A DNA stretch of 64,000 nucleotides from JABJPM01 sp964344655 (lineage in GTDB: Archaea; Nanobdellota; Nanobdellia; SCGC-AAA011-G17; PNOQ01). This document shows, in pieces, positions 43,819 to 51,774 of the stretch (the stretch's first letter is position 1; each line of letters starts with the position of its first letter). Made by a program: the position numbers and the translations under genes. The notes under the pieces were generated by a model that was not told where the DNA came from, searched no databases, and saw nothing but the letters and a program-made list of their open reading frames with translations. The stretch covers positions 62,001 through 126,000 of the forward strand of contig CAYFOF010000001.1 of the NCBI GenBank assembly GCA_964344655.1, read 5' to 3'.

Positions 43819-44421
43819 ATGCTTATGAATTTAGAAAAGGGGTTGATTACTTTAATTTATGGTCCTGCCGCTAGTGGAAAAACTACTATTGCTTTAGAAA
43901 CTACGTTAAAATATGCAGAAAAGGGTAGAGTTTTGTTTATTGATAGTGAAGAAGGGTTTTCTATAGATAGATTAAAACAAATGAACCCTGAATGTGAGGA
44001 AATTTTAGATAACGTTGTGGTTGTAAATGTGAAAGATTTTAATGAACAAGTAAAAGCTTTTGATAATTTAGAAATGATGATGAAAGTTGGGAATTTTGAA
44101 ATTATTATTATTGATACTATGGGAATGCAGTATAGAAAAGCATTGCAAGAAGGAGATTATCAGTATGTAAATGAAAAAATTTTAACTGGTTTAAGAAAAT
44201 TAAGTAATCTTGCTTCTGAATATAAAATTCCTATATTGATTTTGAATCAGATTTATACTAAAATGAATGGCGAAAATGTTGGAGTTGGAGGGAATTTAGT
44301 AAAAAACTTTGGAAAATATTTAATTGAATTGAAAGTTGATCCTAGAAGAGCCGTTGTTTTGAAACCTTTTGAAAAAATAATACATTTTGAGATTAATGAT
44401 TTTGGAATTAAGAGATTGTAG
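43819..44421 (+). CDS. radB: RadB RecA-family protein
   Basis: 200 residues, single RecA core with no N-terminal domain. Walker A is YGPAASGKTTIALETTLKYA (about 14-33), Walker B region EIIIIDTMGMQY (about 94-105). It is a Rad51/RadA paralog that aids RadA loading in recombination. RadA itself is not in the window. The 3' end overlaps the convergent zinc-binding hypothetical gene by 14 bp. Confidence 0.88.
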   Translation: MLMNLEKGLITLIYGPAASGKTTIALETTLKYAEKGRVLFIDSEEGFSIDRLKQMNPECEEILDNVVVVNVKDFNEQVKAFDNLEMMMKVGNFEIIIIDTMGMQYRKALQEGDYQYVNEKILTGLRKLSNLASEYKIPILILNQIYTKMNGENVGVGGNLVKNFGKYLIELKVDPRRAVVLKPFEKIIHFEINDFGIKRL

Positions 44422-44803
44422 TTGTGATTTCCTCATATTTTATTCCACAACCGCCGCAAGAAATTTTATAACCTGCACTGCCGCATAACGGAGGAAGATT
44501 TTTTATGTCTCTAAAATCATCCCAGTCGTATGTTTCGGGAGGCCCATATCTTATTTCATTACAAGTTTTGCATTGATACGCAATTTGTTGAGACCAAGTG
44601 CTATCTCCCAAATCAATTAAATTTCCAATTGTGAAGTACTTTTCCTTTTCTTCTAATATATCTGCCTCAGATGTAAAATCATTTTCAGGGAATTCATTTC
44701 TTATTTCGTCTAACGTTGTTAATTTACCCATTAATCTACCAGGCACTGCACCCCAAGACATAATCTCAAGGGAAGAATTTGCTATTGGCGGCATAAATGT
44801 CAT
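44408..44803 (-). CDS. hypothetical protein with a C-terminal zinc-binding domain
   Basis: 131 residues. The C-terminal half contains CKTC (about 78-81) and CGGC (about 120-123) with a further Cys in PPLCGS, typical of a zinc ribbon; the N-terminal half is helical. No known family. It converges on radB. Confidence 0.5.
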   Translation of the reverse strand: MTFMPPIANSSLEIMSWGAVPGRLMGKLTTLDEIRNEFPENDFTSEADILEEKEKYFTIGNLIDLGDSTWSQQIAYQCKTCNEIRYGPPETYDWDDFRDIKNLPPLCGSAGYKISCGGCGIKYEEITTTIS

Positions 44804-44862
44804 AACACTAGGAAAAATTAAGAATATTTAAAGATTTATTTTTTAGAAAACTTATTAAGATA

Positions 44863-44874
44863 CGACATATATCG
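44863..44874. promoter_or_regulatory. near-palindrome CGACATATATCG upstream of the HTH_10 gene
   Basis: CGACATATATCG lies 8 bp before the ATG of the regulator at 44882 and has one mismatch to the perfect palindrome CGATATATATCG that occurs immediately after the same gene's stop (45540-45551). The pairing of the two suggests operator sites for the product, though AT-rich sequence makes chance occurrence possible. Confidence 0.5.
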
Positions 44875-44881
44875 TTTTATT

Positions 44882-45538
44882 ATGTGGGTTGTAAAATTAA
44901 AGTTTAAACCAGTAGAGAAGTATAGCCTTTTTGCGCCCTTGGCAAAAAAATTTAATGTTTCAATTAGTGGGTACCCCTTAAGTAATTATGAGAAGAAAGG
45001 GATTCATTATTATTCTGCAATAGGTTCTCTTAGTGGAGAATTGGATAACATTGATAACTTTCATGAAGAACTAAAACGAGATAAAAGAGTAATCAAGGTT
45101 GAAAGAAATAAAAATTTGTTCATTACATTATACAAGCAAAGCCCTAAAACAATAGTTGTATATAATCCTGAATTAATATTTTTTAAGCCCATTATTATTG
45201 AAAATGGAAATGAAATATATGAAATTGCTATGTGGGAGAGGGAAGATGTTAATAAATTTATTAAAAAATTAAAGAAAACTTACTTAGGAATTTATGATGT
45301 TGAATTGCTTAAAGTTAAAAAAGAGAAAGTAGGTGATTTTTTGTTTAAGGTTGTTTTACCGAGTTTAACGGATAAACAAAGATCTGCAATGGAATTGGCA
45401 ATAAAAAAAGGGTATTATAGAAGTCCCAGAAATATTGATCTACAGAAGTTAGCTGAACTCTCCAAATTAAGTTTTTCTACTTATCAAGTCCATCTAAGGA
45501 AGGCAGAAGAAAAGCTTATTCCTTACTTTTTTGAATAA
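44882..45538 (+). CDS. HTH_10 (Bat-type) transcriptional regulator
   Basis: 218 residues. The C-terminal 55 residues (LTDKQRSAMELAIKKGYY, IDLQKLAELSKLSFSTYQV, HLRKAEEKL) are the HTH_10/bacterio-opsin activator-type winged helix. The N-terminal domain (about 1-150) lacks an obvious PAS or GAF signature and may bind a ligand. Flanked by CGATATATATCG-type palindromes on both sides. The next transcribed genes are a 61-residue protein and the FcoT-like thioesterase, its probable targets. Confidence 0.8.
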   Translation: MWVVKLKFKPVEKYSLFAPLAKKFNVSISGYPLSNYEKKGIHYYSAIGSLSGELDNIDNFHEELKRDKRVIKVERNKNLFITLYKQSPKTIVVYNPELIFFKPIIIENGNEIYEIAMWEREDVNKFIKKLKKTYLGIYDVELLKVKKEKVGDFLFKVVLPSLTDKQRSAMELAIKKGYYRSPRNIDLQKLAELSKLSFSTYQVHLRKAEEKLIPYFFE

Positions 45539-45539
45539 A

Positions 45540-45551
45540 CGATATATATCG
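45540..45551. promoter_or_regulatory. perfect palindrome CGATATATATCG
   Basis: Twelve-base perfect palindrome starting 2 bp after the regulator's stop codon and about 40 bp before the next gene's ATG (45591). A CATAAAAATAAT stretch beyond it could serve as TATA box. It matches the upstream CGACATATATCG at 11 of 12 positions. Confidence 0.5.
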
Positions 45552-45590
45552 CCATAAAAATAATATTAGTTTTGTCTTTTCCAAGATAAA

Positions 45591-45776
45591 ATGAGAAATA
45601 TTGGAGAATACAAAAAGGGTGCGATAATGCATACATCTGTGATTGCGTTATGTGGCATTCTTTATACTAGGATGATATGGAGCATAGGTTATTTTGCATC
45701 TAGGTCTTCTGTTGAAAAAACATCTTCTCCTTTAGAAAGAATTGCAGTGGAGGATACTTGTTTTGTTGAAGAATGA
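45591..45776 (+). CDS. small single-span membrane protein
   Basis: 61 residues, one likely transmembrane segment (about 15-36: TSVIALCGILYTRMIWSIGY), polar ends, no known family. The ATG overlap of the following gene (4 bp) shows coupling. It sits between the HTH_10 regulator and the FcoT-like thioesterase. Confidence 0.5.
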   Translation: MRNIGEYKKGAIMHTSVIALCGILYTRMIWSIGYFASRSSVEKTSSPLERIAVEDTCFVEE

Positions 45777-46237
45777 GAGTTCTCAAAGAAAGATTAAAAA
45801 GTTCTTTAGATTGTTATAAAGAGGATTATATTTTCCTTCAATCTGTAGAATATAATTTCCCATTTCTAGAGGGAGAATTTCAAATTGGGCCAAATTTTTA
45901 TTTTCCCAGAGATTTGAATCATTTTACTGCTATAGAAGCACAATTTTGTTTTAATCAACTGGCTTACGTGGGGATTGGAGAGTTTATTTCAAGAGGAATG
46001 ATTAACTGTATTGACCTAACATACGATCAATTTTTAGAAAAGAGGGCAAATAATATTTTTATTTTAGACCATCATACTAGATTTAAAAAGGAGTTAGAAA
46101 CATCTGAAATAATAAAGGGAAATTTAGAGTTAAAAAGCCATAAAATTTTGCAAGATTCATTATGGCTTTTTTGTGATTATTCTTTTGGGGATGAAGCTGT
46201 TGTTGGAGGATCTAAGTGTGTTGTTAAGCTTTCTTAG
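45773..46237 (+). CDS. FcoT-like acyl-CoA thioesterase (hotdog fold)
   Basis: 154 residues. The family fingerprint is LNHFTAIEAQFCFNQLAYVG (compare the FcoT HFNAVE..ICYNQL), then IFILDHHTRFKKELE and KGNLELKSHKI, as in FcoT (mycobacterial Rv0098). The reaction expected from the family is hydrolysis of long-chain fatty acyl-CoA. Archaea use isoprenoid lipids, so the substrate is open. It overlaps the small membrane protein gene and converges on topA with a 14-bp overlap. Confidence 0.65.
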   Translation: MRVLKERLKSSLDCYKEDYIFLQSVEYNFPFLEGEFQIGPNFYFPRDLNHFTAIEAQFCFNQLAYVGIGEFISRGMINCIDLTYDQFLEKRANNIFILDHHTRFKKELETSEIIKGNLELKSHKILQDSLWLFCDYSFGDEAVVGGSKCVVKLS

Positions 46238-48329
46238 AAACCTTCTTTTTCTCTAATTGTTCTGTTGAAGGGAATTTATATGCTGGTTTTGAAGACTTCC
46301 AATCTTCTTTTCCAGGACATTTTGGGTTTAAACATAAAATCCATGGACGTTTTCCTTTTGTTATGACTTTAATTTGTGGAAAACCATCATGTTTACAAGG
46401 ATTTTTTTCTTTTTTTAGCAATCCTTGTTGAGGTAAACCGTAAGTTGTTTTACAATCTGGATAAGCGTTACATGCTACAAATCTTTTTCTTGTTTTTTTA
46501 GAATGTATTATTATTAATTTTCCCTTGCCACATTCCTGGCAGGTTCCAAGTTCACGCATTTTGTTTTCTGTTTCAATTGTGGCTTTTGTTAGGTCTTCAC
46601 CCAGAACTTTTTCATTTTTCTTGAATTCGTTTAGGATTTCTGTTAAAACTTTCTTTGCCTCAGAAATAACTTTTTCTTTTTTTATTTTTCCTTCTCTAAT
46701 TTGATTCATTTCTTCTTCAAAGTGTTTTGTTAGTTTTTCATCTAACATTTTTGGAGAGTATTTTTCAAGAACTTCTACTATATTCATTCCTAATTCTGTT
46801 GCTTCTAATTGATCTCCTTCTATGTATCCTCTATTATACAATGTATCTATGATCATTGCTCTTGTTGATTTTGTTCCTAAACCTAATTTTTCCATTTGTT
46901 TTATTATAGAAGCTTGAGAGTATCTTGCAGGAGGTTGAGTTTCTTTTTCTTCGTCTTGTATTTTTTTAACTTTTATTTCGTCTCCTTCTTTCATTTTTGG
47001 AAGTTCTTCTTCTTTGAACTTTGCGTATTTTCCATAAAGAGTGTGCCATCCCGGTTCTATTGTTGTAGTTCCAGATAAAGAAAAAATTTCTTTATTTACA
47101 TCTATTTGAGCAGAAACTGTTAATCTTTTTGCGGGTTCTCCAAATACTGCAAAAAATCTGTGAACTATTAAATCATATAATCTTGCATTTTTTCCAGATA
47201 GAGAACCTTTTTCCCCAGTTGGATATATTGCTGGGTGAGCAGGATCTGATTTTTTTCCTTCATTTGGCTTTAATGTTTTTTTCTTAAGGAGTTCTTCTGT
47301 TTCTTTTTTGTAAGATTTTGATAATCCTTTTAGGATTTTTTTATAATTAATTGATTTTGGTAATTTTTGAGATGAAGTTCTTGGATAAGAGATTAATCCA
47401 GAAATATAAAGTTCTTGAGCAATTTGTGCAGATTCTTTTGGAGAAATTTTTAAATGTCTAAATGCTTCAATTTGTAGTGTTGTTAAATCAAAAGGTATTG
47501 GAGGGTTTTGATTTTTCTTTGTTTCATTTAATTTTGAAATTTTGGCAGGTTTATTTTTTGTGTTTTTTAGAATTTCATCTTTTCTTTTTTTGTCAAATAT
47601 TTTATCGTCTTTGTGCTTAGCTAGTATTTTTGATTTTTTGTGTAAACCATCTAAAAAAATTTCCCAATATGTTTCGGGTTTGAATTTTTTAATTTCTTTT
47701 TCTTTATCTACGATTATTTTTAGTGTTGGAGATTGTACACGGCCAGAAGATAATATTTTAAATCTTCCAGTTGCGGTTTTTACTGAAGTTGAAAGTGCAC
47801 TTGTAATATTAATTCCGTAAAACCAATCAAGATAGTGTCTTGTTTCTCCAGCATCAATCATGTTGAAATCTAAATGTTTTGAAGCATTTGTATAAGAATC
47901 ATTTAATTCGTCTTTTGTTAGGGTTGAGAACTTCATACGTTTTGCATCTTTTAATTTTAGAGCTTCTTTGATAACATTTGCACCAATTACTGCTCCTTCA
48001 AGATCATAATCTGTTGCTACAGTGAATTCATCTGCTCTTTTTCCGAGTTAAGTAACGTAAGATTTAGTATATTTTGCATTTTTGTCTATGTCGGATTTAG
48101 GTTTCCACTCAATATCAAAAATTGGATATGTTCCCCATTTTGTTTTTACTTTTTCTGCTAGACCAAATAAATGACCTACAGCACAACCAACAATAATTTC
48201 TTTTTTGTTTCTTATAATTTCGTAATAAACTGATTTTCCTTTTGTTTTTTTAACTGGTTTTGAGTCCCCTAGAGCTGTTGCTATTTTTAGTGCTGCCATA
48301 GGTTTTTCTGTGATAATTAATTCGGTCAT
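46224..48329 (-). pseudogene. topA: DNA topoisomerase I (type IA) interrupted by one in-frame TAA
   Basis: One frame runs from ATG 48329 to the stop at 46224 (701 codons) except for TAA at codon 94 (48048-48050). Before it: TELIITEKPMAALKIATALG with the Toprim Glu, and VYYEIIRNKKEIIVGCAVGHL. After it, without a break in frame, come LGKRADEFTVATDYDLEGAV (the Toprim DxDxE), the catalytic region LISYPRTSSQKLP with the active Tyr, and two C-terminal zinc fingers (CQECGKGK..CNAYPDC and CKHDG..CLNPKC). All catalytic residues remain. A single base change would restore a sense codon. The ATG at 47936 could start a 570-residue product, but it would lack most of Toprim. Possible causes: assembly or sequencing error, a true nonsense mutation, or stop readthrough. 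Confidence 0.8.
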
Positions 48330-48354
48330 AAAAATATATGCTCTAGAATATACT

Positions 48355-48642
48355 TTATAAGTGTTTCTTAAAAATTAAAAATAAAGAATTAAAGATTTTT
48401 ATATGGGCACTCATTCTCTGGTTCATTAAAGCAAACATACCTTCCAGTTGCCGAACTTACCCTATAACTAGCGCACACTACATCTGTACTCCCATCATTT
48501 TTTACTTTAACTATTGCGTCTTCTTTGAATTTTTTGCAGTGAACTTTTTCAGCAGCTATTACTTCTAATTTTTTTACCATTTTAATTTGGGAAATGGAGA
48601 TTTATTTATAAGTGTTTCTTAAAAATTAAAAATAAAGAATTA
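48355..48642 (-). repeat. direct repeat, terminator-plus-promoter module, two copies
   Basis: The plus-strand stretch TTTATAAGTGTTTCTTAAAA and the following TTAAAAATAAAGAATTA occur at about 48355-48392 and again at about 48605-48642. On the minus strand each copy carries a T-rich run (upstream gene's end) followed by TTATAAA, the TATA box for the next gene: topA for the first, the 63-residue gene for the second. The only differences are at the edges. Confidence 0.6.
48389..48580 (-). CDS. small cysteine-containing hypothetical protein
   Basis: 63 residues. Cysteines at the N-terminal third (KVHCKKF), middle (DVVCASY), and end (RYVCFNEPENECPYK) suggest a small metal-binding or disulfide fold. 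No family recognised. A repeat-derived TATA box lies about 25 bp upstream of the ATG, so it is probably monocistronic. Confidence 0.5.
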   Translation of the reverse strand: MVKKLEVIAAEKVHCKKFKEDAIVKVKNDGSTDVVCASYRVSSATGRYVCFNEPENECPYKNL

Positions 48643-48643
48643 G

Positions 48644-48910
48644 TTATTCAGTTTTCTTTTTTCTTTCGAATTCATCTACACATTCATCAGAGCAAAATGT
48701 GTAATGATCTCCAGAAATATCCTTTTCAATGTGATCCCTTTCTAGAACTTTTCTGCAATTATCACAATAAGCGGCGTTTGCATCGCTTTCGTAACCTTGC
48801 ATAAATCCTTCTTCATCACTCTCAATTTCGTCGTTTGCTGTTAGCTCTTCTCTTGCTTCATCTCCATATACATCAAATTCATGTTCGTCTTGGTTGAATT
48901 CTTCATCCAT
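48644..48910 (-). CDS. TRASH-type zinc-binding protein
   Basis: 88 residues. An acidic N-terminus (about 1-45) precedes a metallochaperone-like TRASH/MYM finger: YCDNCRKVLERDHIEKD and FCSDECVDEFERK. Such fingers bind metal or DNA. It overlaps the end of serS by 8 bp on the same strand and should be co-transcribed with it. Confidence 0.6.
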   Translation of the reverse strand: MDEEFNQDEHEFDVYGDEAREELTANDEIESDEEGFMQGYESDANAAYCDNCRKVLERDHIEKDISGDHYTFCSDECVDEFERKKKTE

Positions 48911-50192
48911 TTTTAAATCCCCCGATTTTCTTTTTATTTATGTATTTTCTTAATGGTTTTGGCACTTCGATAGTACCATCTTCATTTTGGAAATTCTCAA
49001 GTATTGCTACCATTGCTCTTGAGGTTGCTACCATAGTATTATTTAACATATGAACATATTTTTTAGTTCTGTCTTCATCAATGTATTTTGTATTAAGTTT
49101 TACTGCTTGATATTCTGTTGTGTTTCCTGCAGAGGTTACTTCTTTGTATTTTTTCTCTCTTGGGAACCAAGCTTCAATATCATATTGTTTTGACATTTTT
49201 GGTCCTAAATCTCCGGAACATATTTTTATAACTCTGAATGGTATTTTCATTGATTTGAAGAAATCTTCTGAAATCTTTTGCATTTCTTCTAAGTGAGTAT
49301 ATGAATCTTCTTGATTAGAAATTATTACTTGTTCTACTTTGTAGAATTGATGCATTCTAAATATTCCTTTGGAGTCTACACCGTGGCCTCCAATTTCTTT
49401 TCTGAAACAGGGAGTTATTGTGGAGACTTTTATTGGAAGATCTTTTTTATTGAATGTTTTATTTCTGAATAATGCAACTAATGGGTGTTCTCCTGTTCCA
49501 ATTAAATGTAAATCTTCCCCTTCTACTTTGTAAATTACATCTCTAAAGTCTTCAAAATTTACTGCACCGTATAGAGCATCTTTGTTTAGCATTAAAGGAG
49601 TGCCAATTAGTTGGAATCCTTTCTTTGTTAGATAATCTACGCCGTATCTTTGTAGTGCTAAGTCTAAATGAGCCATATCTCCAATTAAATAATTAAATCC
49701 TTGGCCGGCATTTTTTCTTCCGGCTTCAAAATTTGCTAGAGAAGACATTTCTAATAAATCTACATGAGATCTTAATTCGAATTTTGGAGTTTTTGGTTCT
49801 TCTATGTAAAAGTTAAATGGAACATTATCTTCTTCTGCCTTACCTAATGGTGTTGAATCGTGCAGAATATTAGGTAATTTTTCTTGGTAAGAGATATTTT
49901 GTTTGTGAAGCTCTTCCATTTCTGATTCCATTGCTTGGATTTTAGAAGGAATTTCTTTTGCTAGCTTTAATCTTGGAGCAACATCTTGTCCTTTTTTCTT
50001 TAATTCTTTTATTTCTTGAGTTAAAACATTTCTTTTGTTTCTTAATTTTTCTGATTTCTGTTTTAGATTTCTCCATCTAGTATCATTAGCAAGAATTTTA
50101 TCGATCCACTCTTTTTTTTCTTCTTGATTTCTTTTTTCTAAGTTTTTTTTGATTAGATCTGGGTTTTCTCTAACAAACTTTATGTCAAGCAT
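48903..50192 (-). CDS. serS: seryl-tRNA synthetase
   Basis: 429-residue class II synthetase. N-terminal coiled-coil arm (about 30-110, charged KKSEKLRNKRNVL), motif 2 FRKEIGGHGVDSKGIFRMHQFYKVEQ, and motif 3 near NTMVATSRAMVAILENFQ. Gene content fits the bacterial-like SerS rather than the methanogen-specific form. Co-transcribed with the TRASH protein. Confidence 0.95.
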   Translation of the reverse strand: MLDIKFVRENPDLIKKNLEKRNQEEKKEWIDKILANDTRWRNLKQKSEKLRNKRNVLTQEIKELKKKGQDVAPRLKLAKEIPSKIQAMESEMEELHKQNISYQEKLPNILHDSTPLGKAEEDNVPFNFYIEEPKTPKFELRSHVDLLEMSSLANFEAGRKNAGQGFNYLIGDMAHLDLALQRYGVDYLTKKGFQLIGTPLMLNKDALYGAVNFEDFRDVIYKVEGEDLHLIGTGEHPLVALFRNKTFNKKDLPIKVSTITPCFRKEIGGHGVDSKGIFRMHQFYKVEQVIISNQEDSYTHLEEMQKISEDFFKSMKIPFRVIKICSGDLGPKMSKQYDIEAWFPREKKYKEVTSAGNTTEYQAVKLNTKYIDEDRTKKYVHMLNNTMVATSRAMVAILENFQNEDGTIEVPKPLRKYINKKKIGGFKNG

Positions 50193-50331
50193 GATTTTTA
50201 GAAAAAAAATAGTTATATAAATGTTTTGTTACTTACTTTTCTTATGAATAATATATATTCTGGAAAATATACTTTTAGAACATATAAAGGTTTATATATA
50301 GATTTGATACTACAAGAAAAGGTGGAAATGA

Positions 50332-50601
50332 ATGGATAATAAAGATATTTTTGAGGTGTTTTTTAGACGAAAACCGTCGATGATATTGGTTGCTTTACGA
50401 AATAACACTAAAGCAAAATATGGATCGGTTCTAGCGAAAGAAGTTGATTGCACATACTCTCATGCTGTTAAAATTCTCCAAGAAATGGAAAAGAACAAGT
50501 TAGTTGCTTTTGAAAAAATTGGAAGAATTAAGACAATTAAATTAACTGAGAATGGTGAGAGAATCGCAGATCATATCGAAAGAATCAGAGATATATTATG
50601 A
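50332..50601 (+). CDS. winged-helix DNA-binding protein
   Basis: 89 residues. Helix-turn-helix YGSVLAKEVDCTYSHAVKIL (about 31-50) and a wing RIKTIKLTENGERIADH, of MarR/ArsR type. A ribosome binding site AGGTGG lies 7 nt upstream of ATG. First gene of a three-gene operon with 4-bp and 15-bp junctions; probably regulates it. Confidence 0.7.
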   Translation: MDNKDIFEVFFRRKPSMILVALRNNTKAKYGSVLAKEVDCTYSHAVKILQEMEKNKLVAFEKIGRIKTIKLTENGERIADHIERIRDIL

Positions 50602-50903
50602 CGTTTTCTAAAAGCTTCCCTCGAACTGACGGTAAAACCACGTACCCAACTTGGGAAGAAATTATTTTAAATTCTGATAAAGAAGAAGTTATTGAGCAAG
50701 AGGCACGTTCTGAAAACATTAAATTAATGAGAGAGTGTATTGAAGATGCTCGAAAGTTATTTTCTGATTCTAATTTAAGAGACTATCAAAGTGATTTAGT
50801 TAGAGTTGCTGTTTCTTTATTTGAAAAGAGAGCTTCGCATGTTGTTTATTGGAAAGAGAGTAAGTGTAAAGAATTATTTGATGAGAAATTTAATAAAAGT
50901 TAG
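50598..50903 (+). CDS. hypothetical helical protein
   Basis: 101 residues, charged, helical (EEVIEQEARSENIKLMRECI, VRVAVSLFEKRASHVVYW). No motif recognised. Overlaps the winged-helix gene by 4 bp and is followed by the transglutaminase-like gene 15 bp on. Confidence 0.55.
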   Translation: MTFSKSFPRTDGKTTYPTWEEIILNSDKEEVIEQEARSENIKLMRECIEDARKLFSDSNLRDYQSDLVRVAVSLFEKRASHVVYWKESKCKELFDEKFNKS

Positions 50904-50918
50904 TTAATTCCTTTTTTT

Positions 50919-51692
50919 ATGATTGATGAAGATTTGGTGATTGAAGATTTATTAGTTGATGAGTGTTCTTTGGAAAAAGCTTTGATTGTTGCTTCAGGGA
51001 TTAGAGATGAAAAAGAGGTTTCTGAATATTTAAGAAAATTAGATATTATCCAACAAGGATATTATGACAAAATTGAAAGAGATGGGTCAAATAGAGAGAA
51101 AGCTCAATGGTTGTTTGATTATATGTGGGGAATGACTCGTGAATTAGATGATGAGAGTTCTTTAGTTACTGATGCAATAGATTCTAAATTGGATTTAGAT
51201 AGAGATATTGTTTGTGGAGATTGTGTTGCGTTAACTTCTTTATATTCTATATTGGGATTGAGGGTTGGAATTCAGGATTTATCTGTAGGAGTTACGCCCG
51301 GGCATATTTTTAGTTTTATTGAGAGTGAGAAATTAGTAATGGAGAATGTTAATCCGAAAGGATTTAATTATATTCGTAGTGTTTTTCAAAAAGGAGGTTT
51401 AAAATGGTTAATATCTAGAACGTATAATAATCGTGCTGCAGATATAGATGGCGCAGATAACGAATTGACATTAAAATATCTTGGATATTCATTGGCTATA
51501 GATCCGATATGTTCTGAATCTTTAGTTATGAGATCAAGTCTTTTTAGTGATTTATCTGATTTTGATAGAGCGAGACAAGATATTGAACTAGCATTGGAAT
51601 TATATCCCTTTCATATAAAAGTGCATGAAGCTAAAAAATATATTGAAGAGAAATGGGCCCAACGGGATTTGAACCCGCGACCCCCTGGTTAA
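50919..51692 (+). CDS. transglutaminase-like/SirB1-type protein with a TPR-like tail, running into the tRNA-Lys gene
   Basis: 257 residues. The central domain has a Cys/His pair like transglutaminase-fold proteins: VCGDCVALTSLYSILGLRVG (Cys102) and VGVTPGHIFSF (His129), with ENVNPKGFN as a third segment. The C-terminal third (KYLGYSLAIDPICSESLVM, ARQDIELALELYPFHI) is TPR-like, as in SirB1. The last residues AQRDLNPRPPG are the antisense translation of tRNA-Lys, so the CDS overlaps that gene by 39 bp. No earlier stop codon exists in frame after residue 246, so either the overlap is real or the ancestral stop was lost. Confidence 0.6.
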   Translation: MIDEDLVIEDLLVDECSLEKALIVASGIRDEKEVSEYLRKLDIIQQGYYDKIERDGSNREKAQWLFDYMWGMTRELDDESSLVTDAIDSKLDLDRDIVCGDCVALTSLYSILGLRVGIQDLSVGVTPGHIFSFIESEKLVMENVNPKGFNYIRSVFQKGGLKWLISRTYNNRAADIDGADNELTLKYLGYSLAIDPICSESLVMRSSLFSDLSDFDRARQDIELALELYPFHIKVHEAKKYIEEKWAQRDLNPRPPG

Positions 51693-51728
51693 GAGCCAGG
51701 TGCTCTAGCCAAACTGAGCTATGAGCCC
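51654..51728 (-). tRNA. tRNA-Lys (anticodon CTT)
   Basis: Acceptor GGGCTCA pairs with TGGGCCC (one G-U), discriminator A. Anticodon arm CCTGG-CTCTTAA-CCAGG gives CTT. D arm and T arm (CGCGGGTTCAAATCCCG) are canonical. No intron or CCA. A TTTTTTAAAC box at about 51750-51759 lies 22-31 bp upstream. The 3' half is antisense to the end of the transglutaminase-like gene. Confidence 0.95.
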
Positions 51729-51774
51729 ATATAAGTTTTTGAGAAGTAAATCTGTTTAAAAAAGTTTTGAATTA

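Noticed and set aside
48048..48329. A separate 93-residue protein
   Set aside because: It is the N-terminal Toprim part of topA, in the same frame as the downstream part and split from it only by one TAA.
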